Source of the DNA: Bacteroidota bacterium
Lineage (GTDB): Bacteria > Bacteroidota > Bacteroidia > Chitinophagales > Chitinophagaceae
Length of the DNA stretch: 7,863 bases
NCBI GenBank assembly: GCA_023436425.1
Contig: JAEZJD010000114.1
Location: forward strand, 1 to 7,863
Reading direction: 5' to 3'
The notes below the pieces were generated by a model, which was not told where the DNA came from, did not search any database, and saw nothing but the letters and a program-made list of their open reading frames with translations. The position numbers and the translations under genes are program-made. Of the stretch, positions 1 through 5,948 are shown one piece after another (the first letter of the stretch is position 1; every line of letters begins with the position of its first letter).

Positions 1-401
1 GCCCACGGGATAGCTCCGGAAAAATATCTCTTTAGGTATGTAAGTGCTAAGAAAATAGTAACGTAGAAAAAAGTAAAGAATAAAAGATGCTGCATCCACT
101 CTTTTTTATTCGACCGCGTTACATGCAAAACGACTTTCTTGTTTTGATCTTTTTTCGCCCAAAGAATCCAGCCATAAATGCTCACAACTGTGTAGTAAAA
201 ATTTACACTGGCCTCTCCAATAAGGTGAAATTTTAAACTCAGATAGATGTAAATGATTGTGTTTACAAGCCCAACCGGATAAACAAGAATATTTTCTTTG
301 CGGGAAAACCAAACGCTTGCAATGCCTGAAAGGACAGCGATATATTCCAGCAATGAAGTTTGCTTTAGTCCCTCAATAAACTGCTGAGCAATATGCTGCA
401 T
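1..401 (-). CDS. pnuC: PnuC-family vitamin transporter (nicotinamide riboside/NMN or thiamine type), 3' end outside window
   Basis: Inner-membrane facilitator of the PnuC family, which imports nicotinamide riboside (or, in the PnuT subgroup, thiamine) driven by intracellular phosphorylation. The frame opens with ATG at 401-399 and stays open to the left edge, giving 133 complete codons of a family usually near 190-240 residues. Visible hydrophobic segments lie at about residues 17-32, 38-58, 64-82 and 104-121. Family-typical features are WFSRKEN (31-37) followed by YPVGLVNTIIYIYLS (41-55), then GEASVNFYYTVVSIYGWILW (62-81), with conserved YY and the G-W pair near a helix end. The missing part holds the last helices, so substrate type cannot be decided. 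The upstream gap is only 77 bases and mostly terminator, with no room for a TPP riboswitch, which gives mild support for a non-thiamine substrate. No Shine-Dalgarno is seen; a -7 box lies 4 bases before the ATG. Confidence 0.88.
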   Translation of the reverse strand, partial: MQHIAQQFIEGLKQTSLLEYIAVLSGIASVWFSRKENILVYPVGLVNTIIYIYLSLKFHLIGEASVNFYYTVVSIYGWILWAKKDQNKKVVLHVTRSNKKEWMQHLLFFTFFYVTIFLALTYLKRYFSGAIPW

Positions 402-405
402 CCTG

Positions 406-434
406 CAAACGTAAAGGAAATTAGAGCACACAAA
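406..434 (-). promoter_or_regulatory. Putative Bacteroidota promoter for pnuC (TTTG-N17-TAnnTTTG)
   Basis: Read on the minus strand, 413-406 is TACGTTTG, an exact match to the Bacteroidota -7 consensus TAnnTTTG. TTTG at 434-431 lies 17 bases upstream and could serve as the -33 element; it is formed by the end of the T-run of the preceding terminator. The box ends only 4 bases before the pnuC ATG, so the transcript would start at or next to the start codon. The assignment is by consensus only. Confidence 0.4.
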
Positions 435-455
435 AAAAGCACCCGGAGGTGCTTT
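432..455 (-). terminator. Rho-independent terminator after the Nfu gene
   Basis: A perfect 8-bp stem, AAAGCACC (436-443) paired with GGTGCTTT (448-455), encloses a 4-base loop. On the minus strand it is followed by a run of seven T (438-432, the first three of which are also part of the stem). It begins 24 bases beyond the stop codon of the Nfu gene, separates that gene from pnuC, and has no T-run in the plus direction. Confidence 0.85.
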
Positions 456-478
456 CAAAAAATTTTATTTAATAATTT

Positions 479-1075
479 TTATTCTGCTTCAGCTACCACT
501 TCTTTCACTTCAGGTATCATACGCTTCATCATGCCCTCGATGCCTGCTTTTAAGGTAATCATAGATGAAGGACAGCCCGAACAACTTCCCTGCAGCATAA
601 GATTTACCACGCCATCTTTATAACTTTTAAACTGAATGGCGCCGCCATCCATTTCTACTGCAGGTTTCACATAATTTTCCAGGAGTTCTTTCACCCGCAC
701 CACCACATCATCATCGTCGGCCTCCACCGTATTACTGCTTTCCTGCTTCACTGCTGCTACTTCTTCTTCATTTATCACCGGTTTACCATCCTGCAAATAT
801 TCTCTCAAGAAATGACGGATAGACGGGATAACATCGTTCCAATCCGTTTCCGACGTTTTTGTAAGCGTTACAAAGTTGGAAGCAATGAACACTGACTTTA
901 TGAATGGAAAACCGAACAGCTCATTCGCAAGTGGTGAGGGCTTCGCAGCTTCCACATCAGGAAAATCGATGCTCCTGCCGGGATAAAGCAGTTTGTTTGC
1001 CACAAACTTCATTGTTTCCGGATTGGGCGTCATTTCCGTGTATATGCTGATAATGGGATTACCTGTCTTGATCAT
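479..1075 (-). CDS. nfu: Nfu-type iron-sulfur cluster scaffold/carrier protein (Nfu_N + NifU C-terminal domain)
   Basis: Cytosolic Fe-S carrier that binds a [4Fe-4S] cluster through a CxxC pair, probably at a dimer interface, and hands it to client apoproteins. It has 198 residues. Residues about 9-95 match the Nfu N-terminal domain: TEMTPNPETMKFV (13-25), the PLANELF segment (48-54) and FIKSVFIASNFVTLTK (58-73), as in eukaryotic mitochondrial NFU1. An acidic linker (about 103-124, with four consecutive Asp) leads to the NifU domain at about 125-195, with MDGGAIQF (142-149) and the cluster ligands Cys165 and Cys168 in GSCSGCPSS. Both cysteines are present, so it should be functional. The ATG at 1075 fits the start of the N-terminal domain. 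It lies 90 bases after the preceding gene with its own possible -7 box and ends in a clear terminator, so it is probably monocistronic. It is a scaffold of the NFU1 layout, not the IscU-type NifU N-domain. Confidence 0.93.
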   Translation of the reverse strand: MIKTGNPIISIYTEMTPNPETMKFVANKLLYPGRSIDFPDVEAAKPSPLANELFGFPFIKSVFIASNFVTLTKTSETDWNDVIPSIRHFLREYLQDGKPVINEEEVAAVKQESSNTVEADDDDVVVRVKELLENYVKPAVEMDGGAIQFKSYKDGVVNLMLQGSCSGCPSSMITLKAGIEGMMKRMIPEVKEVVAEAE

Positions 1076-1091
1076 AATTGTATTTGAGCTA

Positions 1092-1099
1092 CAAATTTA
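1092..1099 (-). promoter_or_regulatory. Putative -7 promoter box for the Nfu gene
   Basis: On the minus strand 1099-1092 reads TAAATTTG, an exact match to TAnnTTTG, ending 16 bases before the Nfu ATG. A -33 TTG is only found with a long spacer of about 24 bases (1126-1124), so the upstream half of the promoter is weak or absent. Confidence 0.4.
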
Positions 1100-1165
1100 C
1101 AACCTTAATCGACAGACACATTCCAAGCAAACAGGCGCAAAAAGAATTAACAAAGCCTGCGTCGG

Positions 1166-1996
1166 CTAAAAAGTGTATTTGGCAGTTAGCGTTGCGTAAA
1201 ACATATTTTCACCGCGTTCTGAGAGGTCTGGTCTGTTCGGAACTGTAACCAAATTCTGAGGCATAATGTAAGCCGGCGTGGCAATAAACATCAATTTGGT
1301 TTTGGAAAAGATCACTGGCATTGAAATCTCGTGTGCAAGTACATTAAACTGCTGCGATTTTTCTGTAACGAGCTGACTGTTGCCGGGCAGGTTAATGATG
1401 CCGAATCCATTGTTCTTTCGCTTGTAGTAGCTCTTTTGAAATTGCTGCGTGCCAGCATAAGTGTAGAACGACGGATCAAAAACAAATACGCTGCCGTCTG
1501 TATTTTCAATTCTTATTACATGATCTAAACCTGCAGTAACTCCCAAATCAGTTTGGTCACTGAATTTTACATCGATGCCTCCATTCAGGTTTAGGATCTT
1601 ATTCAAAAAACTTAGATTAAAACCTGCTTGTGCTTTTAGCGCAGATTGTACCAGATCGCTGCTTTCGGTGTAAAAAGGCTTCAGCGCATACAGTCCTGTT
1701 ATCCATTTGTCAGTTACACTTTGGTAACCCGCTGTGGCAACGGTACCTGCATATTCAAAAGATTGCAAGCTGTTACTTACAAAAATCGGAGCAGCATTAA
1801 TGTAAAACTTAGGAGTGAACCAAAGTTCTGCCATTGGAAAAAATCCGCTGCTTCTCAGGCTATCGGTTCTGCCAAAATAGTTCAGTGCTGTATTGTAATT
1901 GACACTGACCTTGAACTGGGGTTTCGTGCTGTCTTGCTGGCCAAAGCACATCTGCAACGAAAGTATTGTTAGAAGAACAAGGAGTATTTTCTTCAT
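1166..1996 (-). CDS. Secreted, probable outer-membrane beta-barrel protein of unknown function
   Basis: I do not recognise a named family. The chosen start at 1996 gives 276 residues beginning with a textbook signal peptide: MKK, a hydrophobic core (ILLVLLTILSLQMCF), then GQQ as the likely cleavage region at about residue 20. The frame is open 21 codons further, to an ATG at 2059, but that extension runs through a strong transcription terminator and would bury the signal peptide, so it is rejected. The mature part is rich in aromatic and alternating polar/hydrophobic stretches (for example FKVSVNYNTALNYF, PMAELWFTPKFYINAAPIFV, LMFIATPAYIMP) and ends in MFYATLTAKYTF. The terminal Phe and alternating pattern are usual for outer-membrane barrels. 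It is not a TonB receptor (too short, no plug) and has no lipobox evidence. It lies after a secreted repeat protein, and a working link between the two is only possible. The barrel call is inference. Confidence 0.75.
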   Translation of the reverse strand: MKKILLVLLTILSLQMCFGQQDSTKPQFKVSVNYNTALNYFGRTDSLRSSGFFPMAELWFTPKFYINAAPIFVSNSLQSFEYAGTVATAGYQSVTDKWITGLYALKPFYTESSDLVQSALKAQAGFNLSFLNKILNLNGGIDVKFSDQTDLGVTAGLDHVIRIENTDGSVFVFDPSFYTYAGTQQFQKSYYKRKNNGFGIINLPGNSQLVTEKSQQFNVLAHEISMPVIFSKTKLMFIATPAYIMPQNLVTVPNRPDLSERGENMFYATLTAKYTF

Positions 1997-2011
1997 ATAA
2001 CCGATTGAACT

Positions 2012-2041
2012 AAAAAAGCCATTCTGCGATACAGAATGGCT
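2012..2041 (-). terminator. Strong rho-independent terminator after the repeat protein gene
   Basis: A perfect 10-bp inverted repeat, AGCCATTCTG (2017-2026) and CAGAATGGCT (2032-2041), has a 5-base loop and is followed on the minus strand by six T (2017-2012). It starts 17 bases past the stop codon of the repeat protein (TAG, 2061-2059) and ends only 15 bases before the ATG of the next gene at 1996. It therefore also argues against starting that next gene at 2059. Confidence 0.9.
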
Positions 2042-2058
2042 CTCGATGTGATGTTTCA

Positions 2059-2640
2059 CTATTGGTTTTTCGCCTTAGTGTCTTTTGTTTTTTCTTTAGC
2101 AGGTTTCGTACCAAAAATTGCAGAGTTTTCATTTGCATGTTCTTTCGCGTTGTCGCTTGCGTGTACTGAACCTTGTGCATTTACTCTGGCATTTACATCA
2201 GTTTCGTCCTTCACTTTGGTTTTTGTTTCTTTTACCTTCGTTTTCGCCTCATCCACATCACCCTTTGTTTTCTCAACAGCTTTGTCGCCGTCCACCTTTA
2301 CTTTGGTGGTTACGTTAGCTTCAGTCTTTTCTCCAAAAATTGCGGAATTCTCATTTGCGTGCGCTTTTGCCTGCTCACTTGCGTGAACAGATGCTTTAGC
2401 GTTTACTCTTGCGTTTGCACCTGCATCCACGGGCTTTACTGCTTTTGTAGCAGCATTGGTGGTAGCGTTTACGGTGCCTTTAGCTGCTGTTGTAGCTTTG
2501 GTTGCAGCATTGGTTGCAGCCTTAGTAGCTGCGTTCGCATTAACCGCCGCTTTGGTGGATGCATGAACATTTGCCTGGGAGAATCCAGCAACTGCAATAA
2601 AACTCGCAGCAAGAACAAGAGAGAGTTTTTTCATTTTCAT
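2059..2640 (-). CDS. Secreted Ala/Thr/Lys-rich low-complexity protein with a duplicated 28-residue 'NENSAIFG' module
   Basis: No family recognised. From the ATG at 2640 it is 193 residues; the frame is open to an ATG at 2679, and a second in-frame ATG lies at 2634. Starting at 2640 or 2634 puts the signal peptide (MKMKKLSLVLAASFIAVAGFSQ) at the N-terminus with likely cleavage near residue 22. Then come: an Ala/Thr/Asn/Lys tract (about 29-70) of NAATKAATNAATKATT-like repeats; module A (76-103, NARVNAKASVHAS ... NENSAIFG); a highly charged Lys/Glu/Asp/Val linker (about 104-149) with tandem TKVK units; module B (150-177), identical to A at 23 of 28 residues; and a Lys-rich tail. There are no cysteines, few aromatics and no catalytic motif. 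The composition recalls LEA-like or histone-H1-like disordered proteins, but that is only analogy. The gene ends at a strong terminator and is probably its own transcript. Confidence 0.8.
   Translation of the reverse strand: MKMKKLSLVLAASFIAVAGFSQANVHASTKAAVNANAATKAATNAATKATTAAKGTVNATTNAATKAVKPVDAGANARVNAKASVHASEQAKAHANENSAIFGEKTEANVTTKVKVDGDKAVEKTKGDVDEAKTKVKETKTKVKDETDVNARVNAQGSVHASDNAKEHANENSAIFGTKPAKEKTKDTKAKNQ
2110..2193 (-). repeat. Module B of the duplicated 28-residue unit
   Basis: Encodes the second copy of the NARVNA..SVHAS..AK.HANENSAIFG unit, differing from module A at five positions (K/Q, A/G, E/D, Q/N, A/E). Most changes are conservative, suggesting an old internal duplication kept under selection rather than a recent copying event. 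Confidence 0.85.
2332..2415 (-). repeat. Module A of the duplicated 28-residue unit
   Basis: Encodes the first copy of the unit. It lies 138 bases (46 codons) before module B, the gap coding for a charged Lys/Glu/Asp linker. Both copies end in the same HANENSAIFG block, followed by Glu-Lys here and Thr-Lys in the other copy. Confidence 0.85.
2431..2556 (-). repeat. Low-complexity Ala/Thr/Asn/Lys-coding tract
   Basis: Codes for about 42 residues made almost only of Ala, Thr, Asn, Lys and Val in irregular NAATKA/ATKATT-like steps. The DNA is correspondingly repetitive (recurring TTGGTTGCAGC-like blocks on the plus strand), which also keeps several antisense frames open by chance. Confidence 0.65.
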
Positions 2641-2711
2641 AGATTTTAGTTTGCACCGTAGACGAAAATTTAGTGCCATAGTTTAATAATCCTAAAAATT
2701 CACGGAAACTA

Positions 2712-2728
2712 CTCGGTAGATCTACGAG
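2712..2728. promoter_or_regulatory. Imperfect 17-base dyad between the helicase gene and the repeat protein gene
   Basis: CTCG-TAGA / TCTA-CGAG form an inverted repeat around an AGATCT centre, interrupted by one extra G at 2715/2716. It lies 44 bases after the helicase stop and 72 bases before the next ATG. There is no T-run directly after it on the minus strand, so it is a poor terminator; an operator or a weak hairpin are both possible. Confidence 0.3.
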
Positions 2729-2771
2729 CCTTTTAGATTTCGTTAACAAGAATTGTTTCGTCCGGTACCAC

Positions 2772-5096
2772 CTATTGCACGATCATCAGCTTCGCATAAT
2801 TCAGCATGATCTTTTTTTCGCCTGCAGTTTCAAATTGGATCGTCGCGACAGGGTTATGCTGAGAGCCTTCCAATTTAATTACATTTCCAAAACCGAACTT
2901 TTGATGTTCTACCCTCATTCCTGCCTGTAAACCGGAAACGTCGCTTGGTTTAAAATTGGAGGATGGCGTGTGCGCCACCTCTTTTGACTTCGCGGTTGCA
3001 TTCACTAAAGTGGATACAAATGTTTTCTCTTTCTTTTCTGGATTGCCGCCAGTGCCAAAGCCTCTTTGCATCCTCTCAAAAGCGCTGCCCATTAATCCGG
3101 ATGACGTTTGGTTTCGTGCGCCGCCACCTGCGAAGCTTTTATCAATAAACTGCGCGGGCACTTCGTCTATAAATCTGCTGGGGTCATTTTGTGTCAGCGA
3201 TCCAAATTTGTAACGGGTGTTTGCGTAAGTCAAATACAACCGCATCTTAGCTCTGGTGACAGCCACGTAGAAAAGTCTTCGTTCCTCCTCCAATTCTTCA
3301 CGTGTATTGATGCTCATCGCATTCGGAAAAAGTCCCTCTTCCAAACCTCCGACAAACACCACGGGGAATTCCAATCCTTTAGCAGCATGAATGGTCATCA
3401 GCTTCACAGTGTCTGCATTCGGGTCTTTTTCGTCAGCGTCTGTAAGCAGGGTGATCTGCTGCAAATAAGCAGCAAGACTTTTGTCGCCAACTTCGCCGCT
3501 TTCTTCGCTTAACGGTGTTTCAGTAAACTCCTTTATTGAGTTTAGCAACTCTTGAACGTTTTCGTAGCGCTGCACACCTTCGGTGCTTTTATCGTTGAAC
3601 AATTCTTTTACAAAAGCCGTTTGTTTACCCACATGAAAGGCAAGGTCGTAAGCATTTTTGTGTGGCAGCATGCTATGAAAGCTCTTGATCATCACTACGA
3701 ATTCTTCCATTGCATTAAGCACTCCTGCTTTGAAGCCAAACATTGGTGCGGCTTCCAGCACCTGCCACATGCTAATGTTATTTTCGTTGGCAGCAAGTAT
3801 TGCTCTGTCAATAGAAGTTTTTCCGATACCGCGAACGGGATAATTGATGATTCGTTTAAGCGCTTCTTCGTCTTTTGGGTTGACGATGATGCGTAGGTAG
3901 GCTATATAATCTTTTATCTCTTTGCGCTGGTAAAATGAAATGCCGCCATAGATTGTATATGGAATATTCATCCGTCGCAGACTTTCTTCGAAAGACCGGC
4001 TCTGCGCATTTGTTCTGTACAGAATGGCGAACTCTTTATTCTTCAAGTGGTTTCTGAGCCTCAATTCTTGAATCGCATCAGCAACAAACCTTCCTTCATC
4101 ATTATCAGTCATTGATCGCACCAAACGGATTTTTTCTCCGGGCGAGTTTTCTGTAAAAAGAGTTTTTGGAATTTGCCCTTTATTATTTTTAATTACTTCA
4201 TTTGCGATGTTCAAAATGTTTTGTGTGCTGCGGTAGTTCTGTTCCAGCTTTATCACCTTCACATCGTCATAATCTTTCTGAAACTGCAAAATGTTTTGAA
4301 TGGTTGCTCCGCGAAAAGAGTAGATACTTTGGGCATCATCACCTACCACACACACATTTTCGTGCACAGCGCCTAACAGTTTGATGATTTCATACTGAGC
4401 AGGATTTGTGTCCTGGTATTCGTCAATAAGAATGTATTTGAATTTATGCTGGTACTTGTGCAGCACTTCAGGAAACGTTTTAAGCAGCTCATAAAACTTG
4501 AACAGCAGGTCATCAAAATCCATTGCCCCGTTCTTAAAACAACGCTTGGCGTAGGCGTCGTAAATCTGCCCTATCATCGGGCGATTGGAACGCATGTCTT
4601 CCTGCTGCAGGTAATAGTCCGTCATGTATTCTGCAGGACCGACCAACGCATTCTTTGCTGCTGAAATTCTGTTGTAAACTGTGTTGGGTTTATAGTGTTG
4701 CGGATCGAGGTTCAATTCATTCACAACGGTTTTTACTACACTTTTTGCATCATCTGTGTCGTAAATGGTGAATGAATTAGGAAAGCCGATGCGGTGGGCT
4801 TCTGCACGCAAAATGCGAGCGAAGACAGAGTGAAACGTTCCGATGTATAGATTGCGGGCTTCACGGTTGCCGAGAATGTGCTCTACGCGTTCTTTCATTT
4901 CAGCGGCAGCCTTGTTCGTAAACGTTAATGCAAGTATGTTGAAAGCATCAACTCCCTGAGCAAGTAAATGCGCTATGCGGGTGGTAAGTACTTTGGTCTT
5001 TCCACTACCCGCACCTGCCACAATCATCAGCGCACCATCAGTGGTAAGCACTGCTTCACGTTGTCTTTCATTCAAGCCCTTTAGGTAGTCTTGCAT
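2772..5096 (-). CDS. pcrA: ATP-dependent 3'-5' DNA helicase, UvrD/PcrA type (superfamily 1A)
   Basis: Cytosolic DNA translocase that unwinds DNA in excision and mismatch repair and clears RecA filaments and stalled replication or transcription complexes. It has 774 residues from the ATG at 5096. A frame-compatible TTG lies at 5102, but the ATG gives MQDYLKGLNERQREAV, the usual UvrD/PcrA beginning, so it is preferred. Motifs in order, numbered from that ATG: Q motif LNERQREAV (8-16); Walker A GAGSGKT (28-34); Ia TFTNKAAAEM (58-67); II IDEYQD (224-229); III GDDAQSIYSFRGA (252-264); IV QNYRS (286-290); V TIHAAKGLEFP (568-578); VI EERRLFYVAVTRA (604-616). A Gly/Ser/Lys-rich linker (about 655-718) leads to a Tudor-like RNA-polymerase-binding tail, GMRVEHQKFGFGNVI (726-740). 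All catalytic motifs are intact. It stands alone between 111- and 131-base gaps. Confidence 0.97.
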   Translation of the reverse strand: MQDYLKGLNERQREAVLTTDGALMIVAGAGSGKTKVLTTRIAHLLAQGVDAFNILALTFTNKAAAEMKERVEHILGNREARNLYIGTFHSVFARILRAEAHRIGFPNSFTIYDTDDAKSVVKTVVNELNLDPQHYKPNTVYNRISAAKNALVGPAEYMTDYYLQQEDMRSNRPMIGQIYDAYAKRCFKNGAMDFDDLLFKFYELLKTFPEVLHKYQHKFKYILIDEYQDTNPAQYEIIKLLGAVHENVCVVGDDAQSIYSFRGATIQNILQFQKDYDDVKVIKLEQNYRSTQNILNIANEVIKNNKGQIPKTLFTENSPGEKIRLVRSMTDNDEGRFVADAIQELRLRNHLKNKEFAILYRTNAQSRSFEESLRRMNIPYTIYGGISFYQRKEIKDYIAYLRIIVNPKDEEALKRIINYPVRGIGKTSIDRAILAANENNISMWQVLEAAPMFGFKAGVLNAMEEFVVMIKSFHSMLPHKNAYDLAFHVGKQTAFVKELFNDKSTEGVQRYENVQELLNSIKEFTETPLSEESGEVGDKSLAAYLQQITLLTDADEKDPNADTVKLMTIHAAKGLEFPVVFVGGLEEGLFPNAMSINTREELEEERRLFYVAVTRAKMRLYLTYANTRYKFGSLTQNDPSRFIDEVPAQFIDKSFAGGGARNQTSSGLMGSAFERMQRGFGTGGNPEKKEKTFVSTLVNATAKSKEVAHTPSSNFKPSDVSGLQAGMRVEHQKFGFGNVIKLEGSQHNPVATIQFETAGEKKIMLNYAKLMIVQ

Positions 5097-5207
5097 AGTC
5101 AAATTGAATTCCGGAGTGTAGATGGAAAGGATTGCAATATACGGTTGTGAGCGCAGATTGGTGGCGGGAATTAGGCAAAAGAAACGCCGTGTGGAAAATC
5201 TTCCGGA

Positions 5208-5939
5208 TCAATGATCTTCAGCATTCATCCTTTCGAAAATTTTCTGCTGCAGCTCGGGTCCGGCGTTCACCAAATTTGCACTTGCATTGTCGGTTAAAGT
5301 CTTTTCTCCGGCTTCGAGCTTTTGAAAAATTGTATCAACAAAATCGGTAACAGGAGGTGCAAAATCGTGAATGCCTTTGCCACCAAGATCGGTATTTAGC
5401 GCTGGAGGAATAATCTCAATTACATCGATGTTTTTCGAGGCTAATAAATGTCGTAGCGAGATGGTAAATGAGTGAAAAAAAGCCTTCGTTGCACAATAAA
5501 CAGGAACTTTCGTTAACGGCACAAACGCGAGTCCCGACGTTACATTCATAATCGTTTGCAGACTGCTGAGCTGCACAAACAAATGGCACAAATGAACAGG
5601 CGCTTCAATGTTTATGTCAATTTCACTTTTGGTTTTTTCAAAAAAGTCTGCGTCATCGATTTTCATCCAGTTTTGTATGCCCGCATTGTTCACGAGTATA
5701 TTCAAATCAGGATGAGTTTCCTGCACCCAACGAAAAAGTTGCTCCCTTTCCTCTGATTTCGAAAGATCGCATTGTCTGGTTATCAACGAACGAATTTTTC
5801 CTGCAGCTTGTTGGAGTGCTTCTTCTCTTCTTCCACAGATAATTACCTTGTTTCCATCATTTGCAAAACGTTCAGCAAGTGCCAAGCCGATGCCTGTTGC
5901 ACCTCCTGTTATCAGAATTTTTTTGTTCGTGATTTTCAT
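5208..5939 (-). CDS. Short-chain dehydrogenase/reductase, DltE-like (COG3967 type)
   Basis: Classical SDR oxidoreductase using NAD(P)(H); the substrate is not evident. It has 243 residues with a full Rossmann core: cofactor-binding TGGATGIG (11-18); ICGRREE (34-40), whose Arg37/Arg38 after strand beta-2 suggest NADP(H); CDLS (57-60); NNAG (84-87); and the catalytic set Asn110, Ser135, Tyr148 and Lys152 (YCATK). IIPPALNTDLGGKG (176-189) after the active site is characteristic of the DltE-like group. DltE was named from the Bacillus dlt (teichoic acid D-alanylation) operon, but it is not essential there, and a Gram-negative context makes that role unlikely. The ATG at 5939 is only 9 bases past the stop of the phosphoesterase gene, so it is very probably the last gene of a three-gene operon. 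The 111 bases beyond its stop show no convincing terminator. Confidence 0.93.
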   Translation of the reverse strand: MKITNKKILITGGATGIGLALAERFANDGNKVIICGRREEALQQAAGKIRSLITRQCDLSKSEEREQLFRWVQETHPDLNILVNNAGIQNWMKIDDADFFEKTKSEIDINIEAPVHLCHLFVQLSSLQTIMNVTSGLAFVPLTKVPVYCATKAFFHSFTISLRHLLASKNIDVIEIIPPALNTDLGGKGIHDFAPPVTDFVDTIFQKLEAGEKTLTDNASANLVNAGPELQQKIFERMNAEDH

Positions 5940-5948
5940 GATCGCAAA

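Noticed and set aside
106..312. Minus-strand 68-residue frame inside pnuC
   Set aside because: Different frame from the clear PnuC translation; Cys/His/Trp-rich nonsense composition and no family resemblance.
1129..1161. Loose CAGGC/GCCTG inverted repeat after the beta-barrel gene
   Set aside because: Only 5 bp of stem with a loop of about 20 bases and no following T-run; too weak to call a terminator.
1997..2059. N-terminal extension of the beta-barrel candidate to an ATG at 2059
   Set aside because: It would run through the perfect terminator hairpin and place 21 polar residues before an obvious signal peptide; the ATG at 1996 explains both.
2036..2649. Several plus-strand open frames opposite the repeat protein (2036-2386, 2118-2318, 2173-2649), Phe/Ser/Cys-rich
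   Set aside because: They mirror the Ala/Thr/Lys low-complexity codons of the minus-strand gene; repetitive GCx/ACx/AAx codons leave antisense frames without stops. No initiation signals or recognisable protein features.
2641..2679. N-terminal extension of the repeat protein to an ATG at 2679
   Set aside because: Adds 13 residues (MALNFRLRCKLKS) ahead of a complete signal peptide; starts at 2640 or 2634 are more natural for a secreted protein.
3108..3512. Plus-strand 134-residue frame opposite the helicase
   Set aside because: Antisense to strongly conserved helicase codons, no motif; a shadow frame.
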